Source: Sarcocystis neurona (Eukaryota > Apicomplexa > Conoidasida > Eucoccidiorida > Sarcocystidae). From it: DNA of 64,000 bases. The notes under the pieces are model-generated. The model was not told the DNA's origin. It made no database searches and saw nothing but the letters and a program-made list of their open reading frames with translations. Shown here one piece after another: positions 13,050 through 25,541 of the stretch; the first letter of the stretch is position 1, and each line of letters starts with the position of its first letter. Location: positions 1,567,569 to 1,631,568 of the forward strand of contig KL647298.1 in assembly GCA_000727475.1 (NCBI GenBank). The letters are read 5' to 3'. The position numbers and the translations under genes are program-made.

Positions 13050-15758
13050 AACTACAACGTGAGACAGTCACCTACTATGCAGCAGGAGCAAGCGCACAAA
13101 TATTTTTACAGCGTGAAGCATTGTGTAGTAGGTGTGACTGGGGGCATGATCTGTCCTTTATAGCTACACGCGCAGATATATACACTGACGTGTACGCAGG
13201 CGTATAGCGTGAGCTTGACGTCCTCGTACGTGTATCCGAGAATAAAGAGAAACGTCTTTTTAACAGTATAGCAGGACGTATATGTAAAATTGGTCGCCGC
13301 TGTCTGACCTGGTCGGTGGAGCTGTACTGCGGATGCTTTGACGGATAAGAAAAAGTGAATGACTGGTTGATTCGTATCCTGCTGCTCTTGAGTGCATGCG
13401 TAGGAACCGAAATTGCCCCTGGGTTGTACATACATCCAGGGCAAATGCTGAATGTCGTTTTTTTTTGATGTGAACGCAGCAGACGGGGCGCAATTGTGTA
13501 AAAGCACCTGCACCTCACCGAGAAAGAGGTGTACCGAGGACAAGTTCAGTCGTAAAAGACTGAGTAACTCGTCGTTGACAAGGTGAAGCAGGAAGTGGTG
13601 TTCTTATGCGATAGAGAAAAACTGCCCTGAATGTACACGTAGATAAGTCCTCGTCTACCGGAAACAAGCCGACGGCGTAGTACGGGGGACTACGGAGATA
13701 TGTACACTGAGCCCAAGTGATTTGTTCTCTTAGGACGGAAAAGATAAAACCTCAAGTCGTGGACTGTCACGTGTATAATGTGTACACACATATAAAATCC
13801 TGATAGGCGTTCGTGCTACCTGTACTCGTGTATATCTGTGCATGTGTTCAGAACTACCCGTATCCCTGTGGAGCACCCACAACCTACTAAGATGCTGTCC
13901 ACAGGCATCCAGTCGACAGTCGCAAACGCTAGGGAGCGCTCTTCGCAATCGTAGTACTCCATATCTCATCGTGTGATATGTTGAGTACCAGATACATTTT
14001 CTAGAGAGTAAACATGGAAGAAAAAAGAGAGGAAGAGAACGCTTCAGTTGCTGGATGCGTGAAGCCGGACTGTCCGTAATCTATGCTTGCTCTGACTTAC
14101 TCCATAGACTACGAAAAAACCCGTTAGGAGCTTCGCAAAAAAAGAATATTTCCACGCCTGCGTCCCTTCTCCTTCCTCGTGCGTCTTTATACGTGTGTAC
14201 TTCCCTCATCATAAACTCCTTCCTGTAATGATTACTAGCAGACCTGTGTGGTAAAGCGGCTCGGCAGACGACGATAATATTCCAGGTGTTTCCAGCACAA
14301 GAAGTAAAAAGTGTGGAGGTGCAAACTTCACAGATTGCATGCCTCAATATGCATATATATATACGCGTACAAACATATTTGCTGATAAGCAGTGTATACT
14401 TACGTATACACACGTGGAACGAAAGTCGTCTTCGAAGAAACGGCGCTGAAAGAATTGAGCTCGAACCTCTAGGCCTAAACGTTTGAATGGAAAGACCTGC
14501 GTTTCCATAAGTGTTTACCAGATGTATACGTACGGCCCAAGCAACGTAGAAACGTCTGAGTAGAAACCGTTGGAGAAGTTTGAATCGCACAGGATATCGC
14601 AAATATAGAGGAGACGTTCGAGCTAAAATCATTCTCACACGGGCAATATTAGTACAATGTACATTCCACAGCACGATACACACACATCGTAATCGATTGA
14701 TATATGATAACGGAAAAGAATATCATTGCCCGCAAATATTCCAGGATCCTGAAGATATCGCTTAGGGATATCAATAACTTGCAAAAATTCAGAGTCACAC
14801 GAACTCATGGTGTACTGGCTTGCTCGGGAGATCTACGACGAGCGACCAAAGGGCGTACCGACAGAAGAATTATCTTCTCGTCCTTAGTTGCAACATACGC
14901 ACCCATACTTTTACAAATCTACACATGTACACATATGTGGCGAGTGTTGCCAAATATGGGGAAATACCGACGAACAAAGGTAAATGCTTGTGTTTCACGA
15001 AGTGCCAAATTGGTTACCGGCACGGACGTTTGTGCAAGGACACTGAAGATAGACCTGTGAACGAAGAACAACCCATGGCGCATGCAGACACTCACACCGG
15101 CAACTCTTCTACTGTAAACGCGGAAAGAAAGTCTTGTGGAGAGGATTGTAGGACCCCGTACAGTGGTGACTTCAAAAATGCTGTGTGTACCGTTGCACGT
15201 CAACGACATGTCTGTGTGGGTGCATACAGCTAAATATAAATATATATATATACACACATATATGGCAATCAAGTGTGTTGCCGTACGGCAATTTTTGGGC
15301 GTGTGTACCACCGTCCGCGTTCATACGCATCGATATATATATATATATATACATACATACACATGCACACACGTATACCCACAAACTAATAAGGAAATCC
15401 GCAGAGGACGCTATTTGAATTACAGTTGATTTTCTATATGGGAAGGAAAGCGAATACATCAAACATATATCCATGCGTATTGTTAAATATGTGTACATAC
15501 GCATCCGGCAGCTTACAGACTACTGTGTGCCAACCTAGCCAAGATGGCCTTGTCCTGGCAGCAGCCCTCTACTTTTTGTAACGTCCTTTTAAAACACGTA
15601 AAAGAGACTGCTTCGAAGCTGCCCCCATATACTGGATGTACGCAGAAATCGTCGAGTTTAAATAGCTTTGCAACACGGCGTCGCCTCTCGTATTCCGTGG
15701 TGTGGCGGGTGTACAAAAGCAACTTTAAAAATGCCGAAAGCTAGTACTGTTGTCCTGA

Positions 15759-16457
15759 CTAGCCGTACTTTGTGAAAGCGCGCCTAAGCAGCCGTCTAAT
15801 GCCCCAGGGCACCGTTCTTCTATCCAAGCCTTTGACGGCATCTAACATGAACGTGGAGTTGATCAAATCTCTAACGCGTCGTGCAGCTAGCCACTCGAGG
15901 GTCGGCACGGGTCGGCTGCTGGAGGCTTGCCACAACAGGCCTGCCTGTTCCTTATCACTTTTGTACCGACGTCCGATTAGGCGACAGCGTTCATGTGGAT
16001 CCGTCTTCTCGTAGAGCTCGTCCAGAAAAAGATTTTCCTCGCGAGTGTACTGACGAACTCTCCAGCTTCTTCCGGCGATTACCAAGCTTCTGTAAGTCCT
16101 GCGTTGTCCTGGGGCGGAGGCAGTCCTTCTCAGGCAAGTAAGAGTAAGCCAGTCGCGCGGTCGTACAGGTCTCCACTGGTTGTCCCACAGCTCCCAAATT
16201 CCGCCCTCTTCCGAGCTGCGGCGTCGCTTTCTTGATGCGCCCGGCGCTGTCGTTTTACATGATAGTAAAGAATGACGTAGGGGACGAGAGGTGGTTCCGC
16301 CCCGACTTCCTCGTCGCTTTTGCTCGGCTTCCCTACTCAGGCTATCTGTTTCCTCTCTTGGGCTCGGCGACAGGATCGCAAGAGGAAAACACGTAGAGAA
16401 GTTGCGAACTGTGTGCATTCGCTTGCAGAAATTAGGTGGTCCGTTAACACGTAAATT
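15759..16457 (-). CDS. Conserved exon of unrecognised duplicated gene, copy B
   Basis: Paralogue of the exon at 983-1696, with the same 232-codon spacing up to the shared Tyr-Gly. An in-frame ATG lies at 16418, but the similarity to copy A continues upstream of it, so it is probably not the start. Conserved blocks are LAILS, LSREAE, RRRSSEEGG, WDNQWRPVRP, AGRSWRVRQYTREE, the Trp-containing PTLEWLAARR and VPWGIRRLLRRAF. Most exchanges are conservative (Ile/Val, Leu/Met, Glu/Asp, Lys/Arg). I do not recognise the family. The plus-strand frames through the same interval are broken by stops in one copy or the other, which supports the minus reading. The stop directly after Tyr-Gly is not shared with A. 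Confidence 0.75.
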   Translation of the reverse strand, partial: NLRVNGPPNFCKRMHTVRNFSTCFPLAILSPSPREETDSLSREAEQKRRGSRGGTTSRPLRHSLLSCKTTAPGASRKRRRSSEEGGIWELWDNQWRPVRPRDWLTLTCLRRTASAPGQRRTYRSLVIAGRSWRVRQYTREENLFLDELYEKTDPHERCRLIGRRYKSDKEQAGLLWQASSSRPVPTLEWLAARRVRDLINSTFMLDAVKGLDRRTVPWGIRRLLRRAFTKYG

Positions 16458-18964
16458 TGAGGTGTTCGAAATGCGGGGCTGGCGTAAGCGTGAAAGCTAT
16501 CTCCAGCCACCGAATACAGGACAGAGAGATCCCGTGCGAGTGAACTGGTGCATACGACAGTCACTGCGCAAAAGCCCTTCTTGACCAGCAATATGTCTGT
16601 TAAAAAGACATGTAGCATCATCCCCTTTAGGAACGTGCGTTTACGTTGGGGTGCCATCGAGACAGTGCTGTTTCGTAGAATAAAAGCAGAGACGCGTACA
16701 CGTAAACAGAAGGCGATGCGACTGTGGCCACGATGCTGGCACGGGAGAACGCGAAGCACAAATACGTACTATTATAGCAGCTAATTGACGGGGCATTTGC
16801 GCACAAGCTTGATACATTGCATCGAGATGAGAACTATGGTGAGCTGCCAGTATGAATACTTTTACCACACTGCACGGATTATTTTACGCGAAATCAGGAA
16901 TGTGCGCGTGCTTCAGTTGAGCACGTAGCGCAGAAAGTAGTGTGCAGGCGCTCGTATCCCTGCGGTGAAACAACTTTGCGTTGACCTTACGTACTAGAGA
17001 CGTACTTGCATACATTGGCGTGGACACACTCTACCTGCTTTGAGCGCCAAGACAGGCGGATTTTCCAGAATTAGCGCTACATTACACTTGAGGGTAGACG
17101 GCGGTACTACTTCCCATCTGCAGTACGACCGGCCAATACCGAGAGACTGTCGCTTACCGGCCTGTAGCTACAAGCGCAGCGCACACAAAAGGCCACTACC
17201 GTGTGCAGATAATAGACGCTCCCGTCGCAACTGCCTCGTAGATTATCACAGTTTACGACTGCCCAGTCATGTACAGAGCACACTCTTTCGCACACTCGTA
17301 CCTTGAGTGCCGAGCATTTGCTCTACTTTTGTCTCCCTAATTAATCTCCGCTTCGTGCCTTCCGTATCTGCTCCTCCGTGTGCGCAGTTTGACGCAGTGG
17401 GATTGCGTCTGGTGTTTGTCACTGCAGTCGTACGCCACTAGATGTGGCTGCAGAGTCCCCGCAGAACACGGACATAAAAATCTTGCATTTGTGCAGGAAG
17501 GGAAATATTTATTGGAGACAGAAGTAGGCTCGGATGCCACAGGATAAGCGTGCAATGTCGATTCAGGGGGGAAGAGAGAGTCTACACTGGAAAGTACTTC
17601 GTGTGCGAAGTGTGTCCGCACAAACGGAAATACGCTGCTGGGAGGCAAAGTCGGAACACGTATACGGCGGTAAAAACACCCGACAAGCGCACCTGCGCGC
17701 TCTCCTGTGCGACGAAAAAGAAGAGCCTGTGATGTTAGCCAGATGACGGCCGCTACCGCGGCCACCCTCCTCCAAGAAATTCCACTAGTCCAGTTCTTTC
17801 CTTCCTGCCTGCCCCTAGGTGGTTTCCTGCGGAGGAGGACAGGCGACTTCAGAAGGTTCCATACTTAACACGGATCTATTCCATAAGTTCCACTACTGTT
17901 CAACATGTTGCAGTCGCACCATGGCCATTTCACTGTTTAGCAGACCGCTGTTCAGTCGCTCAGCGGTGTCAGTGTCCCAATCGACTACGTTGTCAAATAT
18001 TCGTCAATTTCTGTGTGTCAGGTCTAAAATTACATACAGATCAGTATACGTCTATTACAGAGAGATCAGTGTATACGTATGCATATACATCTACATGTGG
18101 ATCGACCTGTCTGACTACGCTTCTATCCCTCTATCTGTATATGTATACAGGCATGGCGAGTGCTCTTGTACAGACAGCACGTCAAATCCTGCAAATCAGG
18201 GCTTGCAACCTCATTAGATCTACATGTACCTTCTAATGCAACGATGCAGTTTATCAGCGAAATCGAATCATATCTGGTAGGCGCCAACCTGTCGCGAAAA
18301 CGCTGTCCCAGTCGTGAGACACAGCACCTTCAGCGGTGAAGTGTTGACTTGCTCCATACTAGTAGTAGACATACGTTTTCGGCGTAGACGTCTTTGCGGT
18401 GCTTAGTCCGGTAACGCTGAGACCCACCATATTCTTCCTCATGTTGTACCGTTGCCTCGAAAGCAAAGTGGACACAGTATTCGTTTGTTCTGTCCCACTA
18501 CACACTTCTTCACCGAACAGCATTTGCAAACCATTGCGTGCCAAACATATCATGCAGGCTCCCACTGCAATCTGCTTGGCCATTCGCTGCTCTCAGATGG
18601 CGGCAGACGGTGCCCTCACAGAAGCTAGAGAGGTTTGTCTGCCGCCTATAATCTGCTGCAAGGCAGTAATTATGGTCGCTGCCGAAGATCTCACCTGTGC
18701 AACCAGATAAAGCAGGGGAGTGTCCACAGTAGAGTCTCTTTAACTGGTTAAACTTGACAGACGGTTCCGCACCTGCAAACGCACTGAGGCCCACAGTGCA
18801 ATGCCGTCATTTGGAGCATCTGTCATGTACAGGAGCGAGAAGAAAGACACTTCGCGTGATGTCCGAAGTCTCCACTCCGTCTCATCTGGTGATTAAGCCA
18901 CTCTGTATCAGAACACCCTTTTGTGTCGTGTTGGTTGCATTGACTTCCTGGTAGACGGAAAACC

Positions 18965-19765
18965 GGCGTTTCTGGACACACGCGTCGCCGCTAACCAATC
19001 GCATCGGCTCATATCGATGCAGCGCAGCCAATAGGGAGAACCGCGGAGCGCCCGCATTCTGACGCGTGCCGCTGGTGTCAACAGAGTTTCATCCATCACT
19101 GCGGAACAGTGGGCACTCAGCAGGAAAACTGGTACAAAACACGCGCGGAAAATTCGCACCATGAAGAATTGACCAATTGTTCATGCTCCAGTGCGCACTG
19201 ACACGCTGCGGACGTCTCTGGATGCCTTGTCATAGAACGCAATCTAACTGCATCGCACGCCGCTCCGGTTGCCACGTCCTCGCCGTTCTCCCTCTCGACA
19301 ACGCTCTAGCACGATTGGGAGGATGACAGTATGAGGCAACGGTGCGACAACGGCGCGATCACGATCGTGATGCTACTCAGGTGAACCCGCACCATCCGCT
19401 CATTACAGTCCCGCACGGAAACAGGACATGGGCCCGAAACGACCGCGAAGGTCTGAACTTCTGTGACTGAAGAGTAAATCACGTTCATCCGGATGGTGTG
19501 GAGTTGCTGGTCTTGGGCCTACGCATATTTATCGGCTCTGGCTGTGCATGACGTGCTCAACTTGTGTCACCAGAGCAACCATTCTCCCACATGAAGAGTC
19601 TGCTGTGCTCGCTACAAGACTCACTCAAAGAGGAAGCCCCACTGCAGGACGATTTGACTCGCACATGGACGAATATCCCTGCAAGGATCGGAGGGCGTAT
19701 GCATCTGAGAGTGTCTACGACAAATAAGGCGGAAGGGCGGAGGAGAAAAAAATTAAAAGCTTGAC
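18965..19765. promoter_or_regulatory. Hyperconserved CCAAT-containing block, copy B
   Basis: Partner of 4320-5130 with the same CCAAT cores in CTAACCAATCGC, GCCAATAGGG and GACCAATTGT contexts. The matching short plus-strand frame at 19564-19764 (MSPEQP, 66 residues) differs from copy A by one in-frame codon of length, and a downstream stretch of about 70 bp is identical in the two copies. Differences are too few to tell coding from regulatory constraint. Confidence 0.35.
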
Positions 19766-22040
19766 ATCTTACGATGCAGTAATACTGTCTGCAAGGAGCC
19801 CGAAGACGTACGCATGTGATAAGGCCTATAAAAGAAAAAGGAAGGGCAAACAAGAAATAGAAGCTGTCGATTTGAATAAAAAGCACAATTTAGTGGAGCG
19901 GAAGGACAAACAAGGGAACTGCAGTTCTCGACTTCTGTAGAAGGCACTGTTGTCTGCAAGGACGTGAGGACGTGTACACCTGGAGAGGTCTATGAAAAAT
20001 TAGGGGAAAAGAAAGATTGGAATTGTTGGATTCGAAAGACATGAAAGACGCCAAGATTTTATGTCTGAAACGCGTTTTCACGTTTCAGGACTCCACTTCG
20101 TGGTTTGACGAAGACACTTGAAAGAGATCAGACACCTTTGCACGTGCGTGCTCCACATCTACCGCAGGCGTATGGCGTGCCTGCCACGTACAGCTGTTCT
20201 TATTCAGAGGAACGCAGATTCGCAACCGTGTCCTCTTGGTGCATGGCTGTGGTCTCTCTTAGACCTTGGAGCGAATGGTCAGACATGGAGGCACGTTCGC
20301 AAGAGAATTTGATGAGAACCTAGGTTCGCAGAATTGTTTCGCTACCTGCAGTTTCTGCAGCACCTGCCCATTCAGTAAAGCCTACCACGTGTTGTGGAGC
20401 ACACATATACGTTTATACGTAGTCATAGTTGTAACCTGTAGGGTACACTTCTATCAATGCACAAGACTCTCCTGGACTTTCACGCGTGTAACGCCAGTTG
20501 CTGTGTAATGGATATGAGTTATCATGTGTCACTATCTACCATCATAGATGGACATATATTACAGAAAGTCTGCACGTGTGCCGACTTCTCATACCATAAA
20601 GTATTCGTACCAGCCCAACGGATATGCACTCATGTATATATATATATGTGTATGTTTTTAAATGCGGGTACTTCGTAGACATGCCGGAGTATGTTACGCG
20701 TAGAGTGATATCGAAACATAAACGTAACATATCCACATGCTTTATGAAGTGTGTTTGTACAATTATAGAAGATTCAACATCGTCCACTTTACGAACGCGG
20801 GTACGGAACAGAGGTATAAGCGCATGTTCACATATCTATATATGTGTCGGAAACCTCCTCTTTGCTTCTTCATGAAAAAAAAGTATTCTCCACAAATAAT
20901 GTCATATTCATAGCGAAATGAGTGTTTCACACTGGAGTCTCCAGGATATTTCTGTGCTACCATTTCGAACCTTGTGCATCGTCCCCAATGTGGAAGCAGC
21001 CTTGGATTTCGCATGCAGTAGTCACGTGAAAAAAATGCGCTTCATTCTATTGCTGCTTGTGTCATTCATGTTAATGGAAAAGTGCTCGTGCGTAGACTGA
21101 AAGACGTGAAGCTGCAGGTTCACACTGCAGCGCATCGATGTTAATTTTAAGCAGATGGTCTTTGAAAATATACTCGTATCAGGTACCTCTTCTGCTCTCT
21201 CAACTGCAGAAACTGTGTATGGTTTCTTCGTAAGGGAATTAAACCGTGTGTCTACAAACATATATATATATATATGCACAAATATCCTGCGCATCGGAAA
21301 CGTGACGGGTACCTCTGTCGCATTGTGATTGGATCTAGTCGTGGAGCCGCACGTGAACAGTGTGCGCCACTGTGTGAAGGTTACAGACGAGGAAAACCCG
21401 CAGTACAATGTTTGGTGTCGTGTTTGAAACTGAAAGTCTCTTACTTTGTTTATTTCACCAAGGTATTGTTTCTGTTGGAAGTCAAAATGGCGTTTTCACA
21501 GCTCAAACAAACTGTCGCCTGCATCTGCAAGGTTTCTTTCGAGAAGGGATATGGGGCAGCACCAGAAGGTTCCCCTCCGTTATGTTTGTTGTTGGGCATT
21601 ATGTTAGGCTCTTCCCCGGAAAATCCACGTGGCCGTTTCATGCCGTACGCTGAGCAATAGATTTACTCGATATTCAAGCGCAAAGCAGGGTCACCGGATG
21701 CGTAAAAAAGTATATCTGAATGTACACGCACGTGTGTATATATATATATCCCTAAGTTCACCAATCTCTCAATGCATATACGTGTATATACTTTTCATAC
21801 ACGTACATACTTCCATATATATATACATATGTATGTGTATGTTTTGAACAGTAATAGCCTGTGAAATTGTGACTTTTAAGCTCCGCTCAAGTCCCTGCGT
21901 ACAACCTGGCCCGTGAATCCAGCCCACGTGGAAGACTTTACACCGAAACCACTCGACAACTGTGAATTCAGAACGAGCAGAAGTCCGTTCTAAAAACAAA
22001 AATAGTTGCAGTTATATATGCGTTGATGTTCACACAAATG

Positions 22041-22042
<2 letters not shown>

Positions 22043-22075
<33 letters not shown>

Positions 22076-22345
22076 GCACGCAGATATGTGCAGCTGTATA
22101 AGAGTATCTTTTTACAGGCATCCTGCGTATATACACATATATACATACAACCGGTTATCTTGATTTCTAGCACATGTAGATATACATGAAGATTCAAAGG
22201 TAAATATTCATACAGATAATGTCCATAATAATTAAATATATAGTTGTATATATATATATATATATACGTATGACTATATACGAAAAATCTAAGGCAAATG
22301 TTCATACAGAAAATATCCATAAGAAATATATATATATATATATAT
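22043..22345. repeat. TA microsatellite trio
   Basis: Three TA runs (about 22051-22074, 22246-22267 and 22325-22345) are separated by similar sequence containing AAGGTAAATATTCATACAGA or AAGGCAAATGTTCATACAGA, so this is also a diverged repeat of about 75-80 bp. Confidence 0.8.
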
Positions 22346-22509
22346 GTATATGTACTTCTAAATCCGTGTGACAATTACGCCTTTTTCTAGGCCTGCCAAC
22401 GACTGAGTTTCAGGCGGCATATGTGCATGTCTATCTAGACGTGCGTATAAGAATTTGTGTAAATACGAATGTGGAAGATTAGGGACGGACACTTACTCTG
22501 ACACTATCC

Positions 22510-22764
22510 GTGGCTACACACACACAGAAATGCATGAGGATCCTCGTTCGTTTGGCTTTAAGAGGAGCAAACGCTGCCTTCTCTCCAGAAGGCGAAACTT
22601 GGAAGCCTTACGTGTCATGTTGGCTGTTTTCTTGGGCAAAATTTCCCAAAAACGAAAAAAGTCCGGCTCCCTCCGGAGTACGCGTGGCAACCTCGTCAAT
22701 CGCTGAGGGTATGCCCGTGTCTGCACATATGGTTATTTTTACGCAGAACCTGTGCAAAAGTTAG
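22510..22764 (+). CDS. Short frame kept open in duplication copy B, unknown
   Basis: An 84-codon frame with RILVRLALRGANAAFSPEGE, then WKPY and CWLFSWAKF, ending in NLCKS. It is preceded by a possible acceptor (ACACACAG). Copy A has the same frame but with a stop codon replacing the Trp codon. I do not recognise it. A second plus-strand frame (22455-22706) and a minus-strand frame overlap it, so the choice rests on the A/B comparison alone. Confidence 0.3.
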   Translation: MATHTQKCMRILVRLALRGANAAFSPEGETWKPYVSCWLFSWAKFPKNEKSPAPSGVRVATSSIAEGMPVSAHMVIFTQNLCKS

Positions 22765-25276
22765 GCTGTGCTACCTCTGATGAACGGACACCACCCAGAG
22801 CTCCGCGAGGCTTAGACAGGGCTGCCCGTAGCGTACGAACACCACAACAAACGCATACCGCAGACGCCGCAACTATGCCGCAAGATTCGATTCAGAGTTT
22901 ACATTCCCCGTCCGACCTGCAGAAGCACTAAAGCATCTACATGAGAACGTTCTCGCGTGAGTTGAGACAGACTCTCGTACCGTGCTCTGCAATTGTTTCT
23001 GCCACCTGGGCTGCTGGCGAAGCCCATGATCCTGCTTCTTGCGGTGGTACCGCAACGGGTGCTGCGCGTGTTTCTACCTCTGCCGCGGCTCCCCGTCTGC
23101 TGCTTTCAGTGGTGTTACGGCGGGTTTGCGAGCAACCAGAGGGGACTGCGCTTATACAAGCGACAAGAAAGAAATTCCTGCGCTGGTTCTATAAAACTTG
23201 TCCGGTGTTTTCCCGAAGGGGAAATTACTGAGGGCCGGCGCACGATTCGGCTCCACGAAGCAACTGTTGTACCCGTATACAAGTACACATACCAGTACAC
23301 ATGTAGGTTTATATTAACCGTCAAACACTACAATCCTCTTCTTTCCTCTTCTTTCAAGCGCACCACTGTAGGCATGTACACAACACAGTATTACGGATGT
23401 TACTTGACACATGGACATTCTGTAATAGCGTGGGTCTACGGACGAACGCCTACGCTTCTTTACATATATATTTAGGTTCACATTTGAAATACGTAAATTA
23501 CACAGTGTGCCGCATTAAACTACAAGAGTTCGCTGCGTAAGAGGGAACCGAAAGGTTTTCTGCTGCAGTGACTGCACTGCACCCCTTTCAACTACATGAA
23601 AAACATCACCGTCTCCTCCCCTCCAAGTGCAGTTTTGACACGGAAGAACCACCATTCTCTCTCAGTGTCCCTCCAGTCACAGCCCGCTTCTCTAAAACAG
23701 ACGTCAAACACAAAGGGATGTTCACCATCTGCTAAAGTACACCTGACGTCCTCCACAGAGGACAAGAAAGCAGTTCCTCGTTTGCGGCTCGTGCACACAC
23801 GGCAACACCAGTTCTACAGTTCATTTCTCGGGCGTAAACTACTCACGGTACATCGCTCTTCGGAAGAGCTCAACACGCAGAACTTCAAGAGTGTGGCACT
23901 ACACGGGTGGTATATGCGCACTAAATATGACGGAGAGACACAAGCAGAGATACGAAAAATGAAAAGTCCTCTCCATTACCATTGGCTACATGTTCTGCAC
24001 TAGCGAAGTGGTACTTTTTGTACACAGCATCACGTTGCCACTCCTACTGTCAACCCTGCCGTTGTAACTCAGGCAGGTGTTGATCCTCTTTAGTCATGCC
24101 ACTGTTGTTGTTCCTGCCGTTCCCACGCATCCCACGACTGCATGTCCCACGCATCCTCCTGCTGGTGTGTTCCAGCGCCTCCCTCTGCTGTTCCCGATGC
24201 TGCCGCAGCCACTGTTACTGCTGTTGCCACCCTTCCTGCTCACCCTCCTCCCGTTCCCTCTCTTGCTGTTGCTCCTCTCCTTGTTGAGTTCGTGCCACGG
24301 CGGTGCTCCTGCCGCGCACCCTCCGGGCGTACTCTTGAAAATGTCGACTGGCGCTACGGCAAGACAGCTACGTCATGCAACTACGGCAACGACCACTCTT
24401 GTTTCCTCGTGTGGCTGCCGTGCGTGTCGGAGACTTCTACTTGTGGCAAATTCATTATCTCAAAGAACTTTCAAGGCACACGCGAAAGCACTATCCACAA
24501 CTCTACTCCCAATAGCCCACTTACTACCACGGCAGGACACAAGTGGTTGTTACTGGATTAGGAGTGACACACGTCAGGGCGGAGAGGACGGTTTCTCCGC
24601 TCCCTTCCTGTTCCTCTTCTCCCATTCCTGCTGTTCTCTCTCTTCTACGTGTGGGACAGTCTCACGATTATCAAGCGCACGAGCACCAGCTACACGATAC
24701 CCTGAGCTCCAGCTTTTCTTCAAGTTTTTTCTCTGGATGAAAACTCTACAAGAACCGTTCGTGTCAACACGTTTCTACTGACGTCGTCCTAACTTACGCT
24801 CACTACCGCTGCTACCGCTGCGAAGACTTTGGGAAAAAGTAGGTACACTCGATACCTGCCTATCCTGTGCGCCTTCAAGCACCGCTAGAACCTCTATCGC
24901 TGCCCACTGTCATCCTCTGTAAATAGAGGATAATTTTATACGCCTGTAAATCTAGGGTAACGACCTATACAGAGGGATGCAGACACACGCGTACCTATGT
25001 GTGTAGCGATGCTGATACTAGACGTATACACTTCTATTCGTGCGCATACAGCAACACGTGCAGGTGGGTGTACATTTACATATGGAGACGAATATACATG
25101 AATACCTGTACATGTACGTGTGTACGTATGCGTGTAAATTCAGACGTGTCCGACTACCTATCTGACACCACTCCACCTCGTATTTCTTCCGCAACGGACA
25201 ACAACGTAAACGGATATTATCCCAGAAATCACTAATGAGAGTGAGATTCTATCTTTTGAGTTTTTGCGTCGCGCTC
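22731..25276. other. No supported gene; boundary to repeat-rich DNA
   Basis: Open frames of modest length occur here: a 96-codon plus frame at 22941-23231, a 135-codon plus frame at 23596-24003 that is Ser/Lys-rich, and a 234-codon plus frame at 24077-24781 whose first half is a pyrimidine-rich Leu/Pro run. I recognise none of them. The first dense CTG-type tract of the window starts around 24.1 kb, so this is where the repeat-poor left third gives way to the repeat-rich remainder. Confidence 0.45.
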
Positions 25277-25357
25277 TCAATACTCTTGCGGTACACCTCC
25301 TGAGTTAGTACTACCACTAAGTACGTGCCCCATCTCTTCCAGCTGTTCGAATTTCTG
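25277..25357 (-). CDS. Probable last exon of the Rad6-type E2
   Basis: After the phase-0 donor at 27563, the next reasonable in-frame continuation on the minus strand is QKFEQLEEMGHVL followed by a Ser/Gly-rich tail ending in PQEY and TGA. It enters at TAG/CAG or CAG/AAA, both in phase 0. An acidic, helical C-terminus fits the end of an E2 domain, but the residues are not conserved enough to prove it and the pyrimidine tract is weak. The intron (25358-27563) is 2.2 kb and holds a dense triplet-repeat tract. A different terminal exon is possible. Confidence 0.45.
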   Translation of the reverse strand, partial: QKFEQLEEMGHVLSGSTNSGGVPQEY

Positions 25358-25541
25358 CTACTTGCACGTCCCTGGAGCACTGCACTTCTGCCACTGCAAC
25401 AGCAGCGTCACCATTCGGTTTCTTCAAACAAAAACGCTTCACTTCTCCTCTTCTGAGAGGAGACTGTCCGGGCACGCAGGAATGGACCAGCTCTCTTCCA
25501 CGCAGCGCTGCGCACAGCCCAGGAAATAGCAAATTCACAGC

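Larger units (their letters stand above)
8101..15509. other. Unique spacer between the duplication copies
   Basis: No gene that I can support. It holds AT microsatellites (11221-11249, 12287-12309, 15238-15255), two short tandem repeats, and several chance-length open frames. Among these are a 124-codon plus frame at 9511-9885, two overlapping minus frames of about 145 codons at 13,075-13,543, and a 200-codon minus frame at 14081-14683. None shows recognisable domains, and the overlapping frames argue against simple coding. Confidence 0.5.
15510..22730. repeat. Segmental duplication, copy B
   Basis: Second copy of the block at 762-8,100, in the same orientation, with about 7.4 kb of unrelated sequence between the copies. 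The divergence is high enough that the duplication is old, yet one exon, one CCAAT-containing block and several short stretches stay far more similar than the rest. Copy B has only one copy of the 80-bp unit that A carries twice, and lacks the second arm of A's inverted repeat. The right boundary is set where similarity to 8.0-8.1 kb fades after a CATATGG near 22,730. Confidence 0.9.

Noticed and set aside
14081..14683. 200-codon minus-strand open frame
   Set aside because: Length is within chance for 64 kb in six frames. There is no domain, signal or splice support.
24950..24962. CTAGGGTAAC and single AAACCCTAG-like strings (also near 63,650) as telomere repeats
   Set aside because: Isolated occurrences, not arrays.
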